Positions 25,481-33,197 of a stretch of DNA of 64,000 bases are shown here, piece after piece. The notes beneath the pieces were generated by a model. The model saw nothing but the letters and a program-made list of their open reading frames with translations, did not search any database and was not told the origin of the DNA. Position numbers and translations under genes: made by a program. The stretch is from NCBI GenBank assembly GCA_002394385.1, contig DGTS01000011.1:315364-379363 (forward strand), written 5' to 3'. This DNA comes from Prevotella sp. UBA4330. Its GTDB lineage: Bacteria; Bacteroidota; Bacteroidia; Bacteroidales; Bacteroidaceae. Position 1 is the stretch's first letter. Each line of letters begins with the position of its first letter.

Positions 25481-25488
25481 TAATTTTG
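25481..25488 (+). promoter_or_regulatory. -7 element of the sigma-54 activator gene
   Basis: TAATTTTG lies 10 bp before the ATG at 25499, with a TTG 22 bp further upstream. This is a near-leaderless arrangement as for rlmN and aguA. Confidence 0.5.
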
Positions 25489-25498
25489 TCACCCCAAA

Positions 25499-26716
25499 AT
25501 GAATACGTCGGAACTTCAAAGCATAAAACAGCGGTATAATATCGTGGGTAACTGCGATGCTCTGAACCGCGCACTCGATGTCGCCTTGCAGGTGGCACCG
25601 ACCGACCTCAGCGTGCTCATCGTGGGCGAGAGCGGTGTGGGCAAGGAGATTATACCGAGGGTTATCCACGACAACTCACCGCGCCGCCGCGAGAAATATT
25701 TCGCCATCAACTGCGGCTCGATACCCGAAGGAACCATCGACTCCGAACTGTTCGGACACGAGAAGGGGTCGTTCACCGGTGCCATCGGCGAGAGCGAGGG
25801 CTATTTCGGCGTGGCAAACAAGGGAACGCTGTTTCTCGACGAGGTGGGCGAACTGCCGCTTGCCACTCAGGCGCGACTGCTGCGCGTGCTGGAGACAGGC
25901 GAATATCTGCGCGTGGGCGGTCAGAAAGTGATGAAGACCGACGTGCGCATCGTGGCTGCAACCAACGTGAACATGCGCAAGGCGATAAGTGAAGGACGCT
26001 TCCGCGAAGACCTCTACTACCGTCTGAACACCATACCCATACAGATGCCGCCACTGCGCGACCGTGGCGGTGACATCCTGTTGCTGTTCCGACTCTTCGC
26101 AATGCAGATGGCAGAGAAATACCGTCTGCCCAAGATAACACTCACGGAGGAGGCGCAGCAGATAATGCTGAAATACAAGTGGCCCGGCAACGTGCGACAA
26201 CTGAAGAACATCACTGAGCAGATGTCCATACTGAGTCAGCGCCGCGAGATAACAGCACAGGACCTGCAGAAGTTCATTCCGCAAGACCCTGAGAGCATGC
26301 AACTGGCTCCAATCAACAAGGGAGGAAGCACGTCATACGAGAACGAGCGCGAGATTCTATATAAGATTCTCTACGAACTGCGCGGCAACGTGTCAGACCT
26401 GCGCCGCGACATGAACAACCTGAGGAAACAACTTGATGCCGCACGCAACACGCCTATAATGCCTGGCGACGCACAGATGCCTGCCATTTACAGGTCATCA
26501 GATGACGTGCAGATGCCGCAAACACCAAGCGTTCAGGATGCGGTGGCAGAAGAGATAAAAGAGCCTGAGACACTTAACCTCAGCGACATCGGCAGACAAA
26601 TGGTGGAGAAGGCTCTCGAAAGGAACGGCGGCAACCGCAAGAAAGCGGCAGCAGAACTCGGAATCTCAGACCGCACACTGTACCGGAAGATAAAACAGTA
26701 TGGGCTGGAGAATTAG
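25499..26716 (+). CDS. Sigma-54-dependent activator, AAA+ with Fis-type HTH, no receiver
   Basis: A 405-residue NtrC-like protein. The AAA+ domain fills about residues 15-250: Walker A GESGVGKE, the sigma-54 contact loop as GSFTGA (consensus GAFTGA), Walker B GTLFLDEVGEL and the arginine-finger region FREDLYYRLN. The C-terminus has a Fis-type helix-turn-helix (NRKKAAAELGISDRTLYRKI). There is no N-terminal receiver or sensor, so control must come from elsewhere. It precedes lptE, as in other Bacteroidales. Bacteroidetes use sigma-54 sparingly; the target promoters are not visible here. Confidence 0.92.
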   Translation: MNTSELQSIKQRYNIVGNCDALNRALDVALQVAPTDLSVLIVGESGVGKEIIPRVIHDNSPRRREKYFAINCGSIPEGTIDSELFGHEKGSFTGAIGESEGYFGVANKGTLFLDEVGELPLATQARLLRVLETGEYLRVGGQKVMKTDVRIVAATNVNMRKAISEGRFREDLYYRLNTIPIQMPPLRDRGGDILLLFRLFAMQMAEKYRLPKITLTEEAQQIMLKYKWPGNVRQLKNITEQMSILSQRREITAQDLQKFIPQDPESMQLAPINKGGSTSYENEREILYKILYELRGNVSDLRRDMNNLRKQLDAARNTPIMPGDAQMPAIYRSSDDVQMPQTPSVQDAVAEEIKEPETLNLSDIGRQMVEKALERNGGNRKKAAAELGISDRTLYRKIKQYGLEN

Positions 26717-26727
26717 AAGTTCTTTTA

Positions 26728-26839
26728 GACGCTTCGCTCAGAAAGCACAGAGTTCACAGAGGAGACAGAGGGCACAGAGGGGAGGATGACGAGCGATGAG
26801 TGGAGAATGCTGTAGGGGCGTACCTCCGTGTGCGCCCGA
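26728..26839. repeat. CACAGAGTTCACAGAGG unit with half GTAGGGGCG element
   Basis: The CACAGAGTTCACAGAGG purine unit is followed by the left half of the GTAGGGGCG element (26812-26839). The right half is missing. This is the same order as 22345-22507. Confidence 0.7.
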
Positions 26840-26910
26840 CCAAGAAATTACGAATAAAGGAATAACGTTATAACGAAATAACGAACGGTTTAACATTATT
26901 TAAATAAGAA

Positions 26911-27471
26911 ATGAACATCAGACACAAACAAGCATCAGCAACATCGGCACGCCTCTGGGTGCGCACGGCAATTTGCGTGTGCCTGGTTGCCGTCATGTCA
27001 ATCGTCATATATGGATGTTCCGTAAGTTATAAATTCAACGGTGCAAGCATCAACTACAACGAGGTAAAGACCATTCAGATAGACAATTTCCCCATACGCT
27101 CAAGTTACGTCTGGGGACCAATGGAGGCAATTTTCAACAACCAGTTGAGGGACGAGTTCGCCAGCCACACCAAGTTGATACAGGTGAGACGCAACGGAGA
27201 CCTCAGACTGGAGGGCGAGATAACAAACTACAGTCAGCGCAACAAGTCGGTGTCTTCAGAGGGTTACTCGGCACAGACCGAACTCTCGCTGACAGTGAAC
27301 GTCAGGTTCACAAACAACAAAAACCACGAGCAGGACTTCGAGCAGCAGTTCACTGCCACCTCGTCATACGAGACAACCCAGAGCCTGAGTTCGGTGCAGC
27401 AACAACTCGTGACAGAGATGTGCGAAAACCTCACCGACCAGATATTCAACGCCACTGTGGCACAATGGTAA
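26911..27471 (+). CDS. lptE: LptE-family lipopolysaccharide assembly lipoprotein
   Basis: A 186-residue lipoprotein. A long basic N-terminal stretch is followed by a hydrophobic segment and lipobox (VMSIVIYGC, Cys near residue 36). The mature part (SYKFNGASINYNEVKTIQIDNFPI and the late FNATVAQW) matches Bacteroidetes LptE-like proteins, which plug LptD at the outer membrane to place lipopolysaccharide. Seven bases separate it from the next gene, and a lptE - TPR-like - secG operon is likely. Confidence 0.85.
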   Translation: MNIRHKQASATSARLWVRTAICVCLVAVMSIVIYGCSVSYKFNGASINYNEVKTIQIDNFPIRSSYVWGPMEAIFNNQLRDEFASHTKLIQVRRNGDLRLEGEITNYSQRNKSVSSEGYSAQTELSLTVNVRFTNNKNHEQDFEQQFTATSSYETTQSLSSVQQQLVTEMCENLTDQIFNATVAQW

Positions 27472-27478
27472 TACCGAT

Positions 27479-28246
27479 ATGGACATAGGACAACTGATAA
27501 AGCATCCAGAACTGATGGATAAGGAGACGCTCTACGACCTGCGTTCCCTGCTTGCCCTCTATCCATACTACCAGACGGCACGACTGCTGATGCTGCAAAA
27601 CCTGTACCTGCTGCACGACCCTACTTTCGACGAGGAACTGCGCAGAGCCGCGATATACATCACCGACCGACGAGTGATATTCAATCTCGTGGAGGCCGCC
27701 CACTACAGGCTACGCAACGAGAACAGAATGGAAGCGGCGCACACTAAGAGTAAGGCAGAGACAACGGGCGACCGCACACTCTCGCTGATTGACCAGTTCC
27801 TTGAGTCGCTGCCGAAAGACGGCACTGGCTCCGACGACAAGAAACGCAAACCCACACCGGTGGATGCCGCAGTCGATTACGTCGCCTACCTGCTCGAAAC
27901 CGAGAGCGAGGAAGAGCGCAAAGCAGCGGAGGAAGCACCGCAGATGAAGGGACAGGAACTTATCGACGACTTCATCGACAACCAGAGCGGGAAAATTGAA
28001 CTCCAGGAGATTCCCGACTATGTCATCCCTGAAGATGCCGGTGAGGAAAAGGAGGAAAAAGAGTCGGACGAGAGTTATTTCACAGAGACTTTAGCCCGAA
28101 TTTACATAAAACAAGGGCGATATTCTAAGGCTTTGGAAATTATTAAGCGTTTAAATTTGAATTATCCAAAAAAAAATGCTTACTTTGCAGACCAAATTCG
28201 ATTCTTGGAAAAATTGATTATAAACAACAAATATAAAAAACAATAA
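27479..28246 (+). CDS. Hypothetical protein with a C-terminal TPR-like helix pair
   Basis: A 255-residue soluble acidic protein. The C-terminal part (ETLARIYIKQGRYSKALEIIKRLNLNYPKKNAYFADQIRFLEKL) has the spacing of a tetratricopeptide repeat; the middle is Lys/Glu-rich and probably disordered. Proteins of this kind lie between lptE and secG in Bacteroidales. A role in export or membrane assembly is only suggested by position. It begins seven bases after lptE and ends six before secG. Confidence 0.8.
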   Translation: MDIGQLIKHPELMDKETLYDLRSLLALYPYYQTARLLMLQNLYLLHDPTFDEELRRAAIYITDRRVIFNLVEAAHYRLRNENRMEAAHTKSKAETTGDRTLSLIDQFLESLPKDGTGSDDKKRKPTPVDAAVDYVAYLLETESEEERKAAEEAPQMKGQELIDDFIDNQSGKIELQEIPDYVIPEDAGEEKEEKESDESYFTETLARIYIKQGRYSKALEIIKRLNLNYPKKNAYFADQIRFLEKLIINNKYKKQ

Positions 28247-28252
28247 AAAAAG

Positions 28253-28699
28253 ATGATTTACACATTATTTTTAGTGCTCATTCTGGTGGCTGCAGTGCTT
28301 ATGATTGGCATTGTGCTCATCCAGGAGTCTAAGGGCGGAGGTCTTGCCTCAAACTTCTCTTCTTCAAACGCTATCATGGGTGTCCGCAAGACTACCGACT
28401 TCATCGAGAAGGCAACATGGGGTCTCGCCATAGCAATGGTGCTCTTCAGCATCGTATGCGCATGGACTGCTCCACAGGCAGAGGGCAACCGCAGCGTTCT
28501 TGAGAACACTCAGACACAGGCTCCACAGACCAATCCTAACAACGTTCAGGGATTTGGCGCAAGCCAGCAAGAGGCTGCTCCTGCTGCTGAGGGCGCAAAG
28601 GCAAACGCTAACGCAGAGGCTGCTCCTGCAAAGGATGCCGCTACCACAACTGAGGCTCCTGCCGCAGAGAAAGCACCTGCTGCACCAGCGAAGAAATAA
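28253..28699 (+). CDS. secG: Preprotein translocase subunit SecG
   Basis: A 148-residue SecG. Two membrane segments (about residues 1-22 and 52-73) flank the conserved loop IQESKGGGLASNFSSSNAIMG. It is part of the SecYEG channel. The tail from about residue 88 is Ala/Glu/Pro-rich and longer than in most bacteria, a usual feature in Bacteroidetes. It ends the lptE cluster and a hairpin follows. Confidence 0.93.
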   Translation: MIYTLFLVLILVAAVLMIGIVLIQESKGGGLASNFSSSNAIMGVRKTTDFIEKATWGLAIAMVLFSIVCAWTAPQAEGNRSVLENTQTQAPQTNPNNVQGFGASQQEAAPAAEGAKANANAEAAPAKDAATTTEAPAAEKAPAAPAKK

Positions 28700-28729
28700 G
28701 AGTCTTTCTTATTAAACAAAACTACAATA

Positions 28730-28762
28730 GGGACGGATACCCCAATTTCCGTCCCCATTATT
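28730..28762 (+). terminator. Intrinsic terminator after secG
   Basis: Arms GGGACGGA and TCCGTCCC with a ten-base loop, followed by CATTATTTGTTTG, 30 bp past the secG stop codon. The T-run is interrupted, so efficiency is uncertain. Confidence 0.6.
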
Positions 28763-28794
28763 TGTTTGTCTTCACCTAACAGTGATAATTGTAG

Positions 28795-28853
28795 GAGTGT
28801 AGAAGTTCAGGAGTGTAGAAGTCAAAAAGTGTAGAAGTTCAAGAGTGTAGAAG
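28795..28853. repeat. GTGTAGAAGTTCA short tandem repeat
   Basis: Four imperfect units of about 15-17 bp, each containing GTGTAGAAGT, in tandem directly past the secG terminator region. Confidence 0.7.
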
Positions 28854-28859
28854 TTCTGC

Positions 28860-29245
28860 GCCCATCTCTTTCCCCTCACCCATAGAGTTCCCCGCCCCTC
28901 ACGTTCCCCTCGCCATTACCGTTCCCCTCGCCCTTTGGAGAGGGGCCAGGGGTGAGGCCTTGGGTCAGGGGTAATTTCTTGGGGTTAGGGGTGAGGCCCT
29001 AGGGCAAGGGGTGGGGTCGGTGATAAAAAGGAAGGATATAGAATAAGATAGAAGAAATTATGTGGGGATTAAAGACACAACCCCCACCCCATTGTAGTCC
29101 CCTTCGCCCCTTAAAATTCCCCTCGCCCCTAAATATTCCCCTCGCCCTTAACGTTCCCCTCGCCCCTTGGAGAGGGGTCAGGGGTGAGGCTCGGGTTAGG
29201 GGTGAGGCCTTGGGGCAAGGGGTGGGGTCGGTGATATATAGTATA
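28860..29245. repeat. GC-rich composite repeat, two joined copies
   Basis: Repeated CCCCTCGCCCxTT and GAGAGGGG words with GGGGTCGGTGAT at the end of each copy (about 29013-29024 and 29222-29237), and one AT-rich middle (29025-29075). This is the longest stretch of the family in the window. Confidence 0.75.
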
Positions 29246-29283
29246 TAATTTACGTTTCGGAAGTTACAAACTCCCTGAATTTA

Positions 29284-29475
29284 AGCGCCCCAAAGGGGCA
29301 ATCAGTACACAGCCCAGGGCATCACCCTGGGTATTATTTACCAAGACTAACTATCGCGCTGAAAGTGCAAAAGAACTAATACGAATACTATTCTTTTGCA
29401 CTTTCAGCGCGACTTTCTATTTTCCCGTTCCCCAGGGCGACGCCCTGGGCTGAGTTCTACTGGGCTTTCAGCCCG
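29284..29475. repeat. CAGCCCAGGGC cluster with 59-bp inverted repeat
   Basis: CGCCCCAAAGGGGC, CAGCCCAGGGCATCACCCTGGG and CCAGGGCGACGCCCTGGGC palindromes flank a perfect inverted repeat at 29354-29412: 22-bp arms beginning TCGCGCTGAAAGTGC and a 15-base loop. GGGCTTTCAGCCC follows. Every unit is self-complementary, giving a cluster of hairpins of the Bacteroidales REP kind. Confidence 0.75.
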
Positions 29476-29523
29476 ACATTACCCCAATTACAGGTCAAAA
29501 AATATATAACTATCTTTTCAACT

Positions 29524-29835
29524 GTAGGGGCGCACCTCCGTGTGCGCCCGCAAAATACGTTGGAAACGGCGGTGCTGGTTTCATCAGCAACCAGTTGTGT
29601 GCCCCCGTGTACGCCCGCGAAACACGCATTGTTGTGATTGTAACGGGCGCACACGGAGGTACGCCCCTACAACATTCTCCGCTCATCGCTCAAACCTCAT
29701 CGCTCCGCTCGACCCACAGGGGCGCTTTCATAGCGAAGCGGAGAAAGAAACCTCATCTGCCAACGCTCTCCCCTCAGTGTCCTCCGTCTCCTCTGTGAAC
29801 TCTGTGCTTTCGAAGCAAAGCGGAGAAAGGACCTA
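29524..29835. repeat. GTAGGGGCG double element and CTCTGTG unit
   Basis: A left half-element (29524-29550), a second unit ending CGCCCCTAC at 29670, then CTTTCATAGCGAAGCGGAGAAAG and CCTCCGTCTCCTCTGTGAAC (29725-29830). The field reaches the stop codon of the GH43 gene. Confidence 0.75.
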
Positions 29836-31473
29836 TTACCTTCCTTGCAGGCAAAGATTATAAATCTCACACATCGACTGCTTCTTCACTGGTGAAGAAA
29901 AAACAAGGTAAACACCATGCTTCCCGCTAAGACCGTCTATGCCTGACAGTTTCACCGCGACATCCTTCGCCTTGGCAGCGGTGTTCTTCTTGATGTCAAG
30001 ACTGCCAATCTTCTTGCCGCCTCGGCTTTCCCACGGACTATCCACCATCACATCAACATGTCCTGCAATGCCTAACGTCTTCATGTTCAGCAGCATACGC
30101 GCAGCGCGTTTACGGTCTATCTTACTGAAATTAAAATACTTATATCCCAGAACAGAGCCGTCGGTGTTATTCACCACAGGATTGCAGTTCACCTTCAGGT
30201 CATAGGGGTCACCCTTGGGAATGCCCTCAATATAAGTCGCCTTGACGTATGGTCCCGAGAACACCGAACCCGTCTCGTTACGATACACCTCCTCTGGACC
30301 CGTCATATAACATGCGATGGCTGCAGGATAACGCTTCTGCGGGTCAAGACCATTTATCTCGAAGCCCTCCGAGGTGTATTCTCCTTCAGAGATTTCCACC
30401 TTTCCGCCAAGTCCCTCAGTCACCTTCACCGTGATAGGAGCCACCATCGCCTGGCGCGAATACTCATTGACACCCGTCTGACGGTGGTAGAACACATACC
30501 ACTGTCCGTTTATCTCACAGATGCTGCCATGAGTGTTTCCCGTGGGATTGGCTGTAGGTATCGCCCTACCCTGCTCATCGGTACCACGTGCACGACCGTC
30601 TATTATCGTGCCGCCGTACTTGAACGGACCGAGCGGATAGTCACTATATGCGTATGCCAGTGTGTAATTGGTGTCGTAAAGGTCGAACTCGCCCTTGCGC
30701 GTCCAGCGGCTGTAGATAAACACATACTTGTCCTTTATCTTACGTATCGACGATGCCTCGAAGAAACGGAACACATCGTCCTGCTCGAAACTGGGCACCA
30801 TGTTCTCTATCCTCTGACCGCCCTTCTTCAGCGTTGCCATCGTGGCAGGGTCAAGTTCTGCGCCCCACGACTGGGTGAAGCCCCAGTAACCATACACCCG
30901 TCCGTCGTCATCCACGAAGGCACCCGGGTCGAACTGCAGTATGCCCACAGTCTCCTTCGGATTCTCCGGGTTCCAGTTGCACACCTCGAACGGTCCGTCT
31001 GGTCGGTTGCTCTTACATACCATTGTCTGCCTGCCGCCCGCCTGGTTGTTCGGGTAGAGGTAATACGTCTTCTTCCCGTTCTTCTCTGTCTTCACAGCAA
31101 TGTCGGGAGCAAAGAGCACATCACCTTCCCCACCAGCGTTGAGCAGGTTGCCCTGTGCGTCTTTCTTCGACTCAAAGATAATGCCATCGTAACGCCACTG
31201 CGTCAGGTTATCCACAGAAGCCGACCACACCACCTGCTCCCGTCCGCAATAGTCAGTACGGCGCGAGTCGTGCGAGCCATATATATACACACGATATTTC
31301 CCTGGCATGTCAGGATCCTCAAAGACATACGGCTCACCGTCAGGAATATGCTCCCACAACGGCAAATACGGATTCTGCGCCATCACCTTAACAGCCATCA
31401 CAGGAAGCAACAGCATCATCACAACCATCACAGCCCACCTACGAGCCCCAAAGTAAAAATAAGATTTCTTCAT
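29836..31473 (-). CDS. Secreted glycoside hydrolase family 43 with C-terminal CBM6-like domain
   Basis: A 545-residue protein with signal peptide (RRWAVMVVMMLLLPVMAVKVMAQ). The five-bladed GH43 fold covers about residues 35-350; likely catalytic acids are in the opening EDPDMPGKYRVYIYGSHD, in LFAPDIAV near 122 and in FRFFEASSIRKI near 235. Residues about 400-545 look like a carbohydrate-binding beta-sandwich (CBM6). GH43 enzymes cut arabinose or xylose linkages in plant polysaccharides, so it may serve glycan feeding. No SusC/SusD pair is next to it. The substrate is not readable. Confidence 0.87.
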   Translation of the reverse strand: MKKSYFYFGARRWAVMVVMMLLLPVMAVKVMAQNPYLPLWEHIPDGEPYVFEDPDMPGKYRVYIYGSHDSRRTDYCGREQVVWSASVDNLTQWRYDGIIFESKKDAQGNLLNAGGEGDVLFAPDIAVKTEKNGKKTYYLYPNNQAGGRQTMVCKSNRPDGPFEVCNWNPENPKETVGILQFDPGAFVDDDGRVYGYWGFTQSWGAELDPATMATLKKGGQRIENMVPSFEQDDVFRFFEASSIRKIKDKYVFIYSRWTRKGEFDLYDTNYTLAYAYSDYPLGPFKYGGTIIDGRARGTDEQGRAIPTANPTGNTHGSICEINGQWYVFYHRQTGVNEYSRQAMVAPITVKVTEGLGGKVEISEGEYTSEGFEINGLDPQKRYPAAIACYMTGPEEVYRNETGSVFSGPYVKATYIEGIPKGDPYDLKVNCNPVVNNTDGSVLGYKYFNFSKIDRKRAARMLLNMKTLGIAGHVDVMVDSPWESRGGKKIGSLDIKKNTAAKAKDVAVKLSGIDGLSGKHGVYLVFSSPVKKQSMCEIYNLCLQGR

Positions 31474-31489
31474 ATATATTTTTTAGGTT

Positions 31490-32275
31490 TCAAGTTCCAA
31501 GTTCCATGTCTCAAGTTCCATGTCTCAAGTTTCATGTTCAATGTTCCGCTCGACCCTATAGGGGGCGCTTTCATAGCAAAGCGGAGAAAGAATGTTCAAT
31601 GTTCAATGTTCCAAGTTCCTCTCATCGCTCTCCTCTCTGTGCCCTCCGTCTCCTCTGCGCCCTCTGTGCTTTCAAAGAAAGCCTGTCACCCTTATATTAA
31701 TAACGCCCCTCCCCCACATTTATTGCCCCTCGCCCCTATTTCCATACCCGCTCACGCCTAATGAGAACTTCCTCAAGACTCGCTGTCGCTCAAATAAGTG
31801 GCAGAGCCAAGCGCCAAGTAGGGGCGTACCCCCGTGTGCGCCCGCAAAACACGCATTGTTGTGATTATAACGGACGCACACAGATGTACGCCCCTACAAC
31901 ATTCTCCGCTCATCAACCGTCACCTCCCCTCAGTGCCCTCCGTCTTCTCCGTGAGCTCTGTGCTTTCATAGCAAAGCGGAGAAAGAACCCTCTACCTTCC
32001 CCGCCCCTCAAGGGGAGGGGCCAGGGGTGGGGTCTGTAATTCCCAGTTTTCAGCCCTGTGCCATTAAACCAATGAACTCTAATCTCCCATCAAATATCGC
32101 TCAACGCTCTATATTCGCCTCCCCTCTGTGCCCTCCGCCTCCTCCGTGAACTCCGTGCTTTCATTGCAAAGCCGAACGCAAAGTTCCAAGTCCCGCTCAA
32201 CCCTCCGCTCGACCCGCAGGGGCGCTTTCATAGCAAAGCGGAGAAAGAACTCTCATCTCTCAACACTCCCCCTCT
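31490..32275. repeat. Mixed dispersed-repeat field upstream of the capsule locus
   Basis: About 790 bp without a supported gene. It holds an AAGTTCC/CATGTCTC array (31490-31620), CTCTGTG units (31632-31690, 31921-31985, 32118-32170), a complete GTAGGGGCG element (31818-31897), a GC-rich composite end (31995-32035), and GACCCTATAGGG or GACCCGCAGGGGCGC words with CATAGCAAAGCGGAGAAAG three times. It forms the left border of the capsule locus. Confidence 0.75.
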
Positions 32276-32337
32276 TGACATAGATTAATAAACATAAAAA
32301 ACACCAACAAAAAAGAACATGTTTCAAAAAATTATCG

Positions 32338-32345
32338 TATCTTTG
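32338..32345 (+). promoter_or_regulatory. -7 element of the capsule operon
   Basis: TATCTTTG matches TAnnTTTG; no clear TTTG lies 20 bp upstream. It is the only good -7 match before upxY and gives a leader of about 220 nt. I see no inverted-repeat pair around it that would make it invertible. Confidence 0.55.
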
Positions 32346-32571
32346 CACCCGAAAGGATGTCTGCGGGGAAAGTGCACAAACCGCATTATTAGTTGAGAAA
32401 CCAAGACAAAATTCCTAAAGACATTCGCAACGTGCTGTCAACGAGCACATTGCACATCATAGAATCATTACATGTTGCTGGTGTTCAGTGCAGGTATAGA
32501 TTGTTTATTTCGCAAGACTCCGCTTTACTTATGGCGGTGACCCTCTCTTATGCTTTTTACGGAACAGATGT
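32346..32571 (+). promoter_or_regulatory. Leader of the capsule operon (presumed UpxY antitermination region)
   Basis: About 225 bp between the -7 element and the upxY start. In Bacteroides, the long leader of each capsule operon is where UpxY acts to prevent early termination. Short pairing segments are seen (GCGG/CCGC around 32360-32385). A 65-codon frame from TTG 32393 runs through it but has no convincing protein pattern. Confidence 0.5.
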
Positions 32572-33123
32572 ATGGCAGAGCGTGATTTAGTACGTTGGTA
32601 TCCCATGAGAGTCACATACAACCGTGAAGTCAAGGTAAAAGAACGCCTTGACGCTCTGGAGGTAGAGACTTACATTCCCATGCACTACCAGATTGTTGTT
32701 CGTGGCGGGAACCGCAAGCGACTGCTCGTCCCAGCCATCCACAACCTCATCTTCGTGCACTCGTCTCAGGCATACATCACCAACCTCAAGATGACTGACC
32801 CCACGATGGAGCCACTGCGCTACATCATGCACAGGTCGCACGAGGACAAAGACGCACCCGCCACCATAGTAACAGTGCCCGACGCACAGATGGAGAACTT
32901 CATCAAGGCCACCAAGGTAGAAGACGAAAGCCTCGTCTATCTCAATTACGAGGACTATCTCAGCAAGCCCGGCAAGCGCGTCATGATCATCGACGGCCCC
33001 TTCACCGGAGTGAAAGGAGTAATCAAGCGCATAAAGAAAAACCGCCAGGTGGTAGTCGCCATCGACGACATCGCCGCCGTGATGATCACCGCCGTTCCCC
33101 GCAATTTCCTTCAGGAAATTTGA
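32572..33123 (+). CDS. upxY: UpxY-family transcription antiterminator
   Basis: A 183-residue NusG-like protein. The N-terminal NGN fold opens with RDLVRWYPMRVTYNREVKVKERLDAL, and a C-terminal KOW motif reads GPFTGVKGVIKRIKKNRQVVVAID (about residues 143-166). UpxY proteins are the first gene of Bacteroidales capsule operons and let RNA polymerase pass terminators in the leader and operon. That position here identifies what follows as a capsule locus. No UpxZ inhibitor gene follows. Identification is firm. Confidence 0.93.
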   Translation: MAERDLVRWYPMRVTYNREVKVKERLDALEVETYIPMHYQIVVRGGNRKRLLVPAIHNLIFVHSSQAYITNLKMTDPTMEPLRYIMHRSHEDKDAPATIVTVPDAQMENFIKATKVEDESLVYLNYEDYLSKPGKRVMIIDGPFTGVKGVIKRIKKNRQVVVAIDDIAAVMITAVPRNFLQEI

Positions 33124-33146
33124 ATTATTAACATTGAAACTTTATG

Positions 33147-33180
33147 CTTCCTTCCCTTCGGGAGGGGATGGGGGTAGGCT
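33147..33180. repeat. CTCCCTCCC-type hairpin element in the upxY-ugd gap
   Basis: CTTCCTTCCCTTCGGGAGGG followed by GATGGGGGTAGGCT is the third relative of the two 34-bp elements found in frame inside ugd (33977-34010, 34424-34457). In this gap it lies before the ugd ATG. Confidence 0.7.
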
Positions 33181-33197
33181 CTAAACAACAATACATT

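Noticed and set aside
30484..31761. A 425-codon open frame on the + strand
   Set aside because: Antisense to the GH43 gene and running into repeat DNA; no domain pattern.
32393..32590. A 65-codon frame in the capsule leader
   Set aside because: TTG start, no ribosome-binding-like site, no family, and it overlaps upxY. A leader peptide cannot be excluded.
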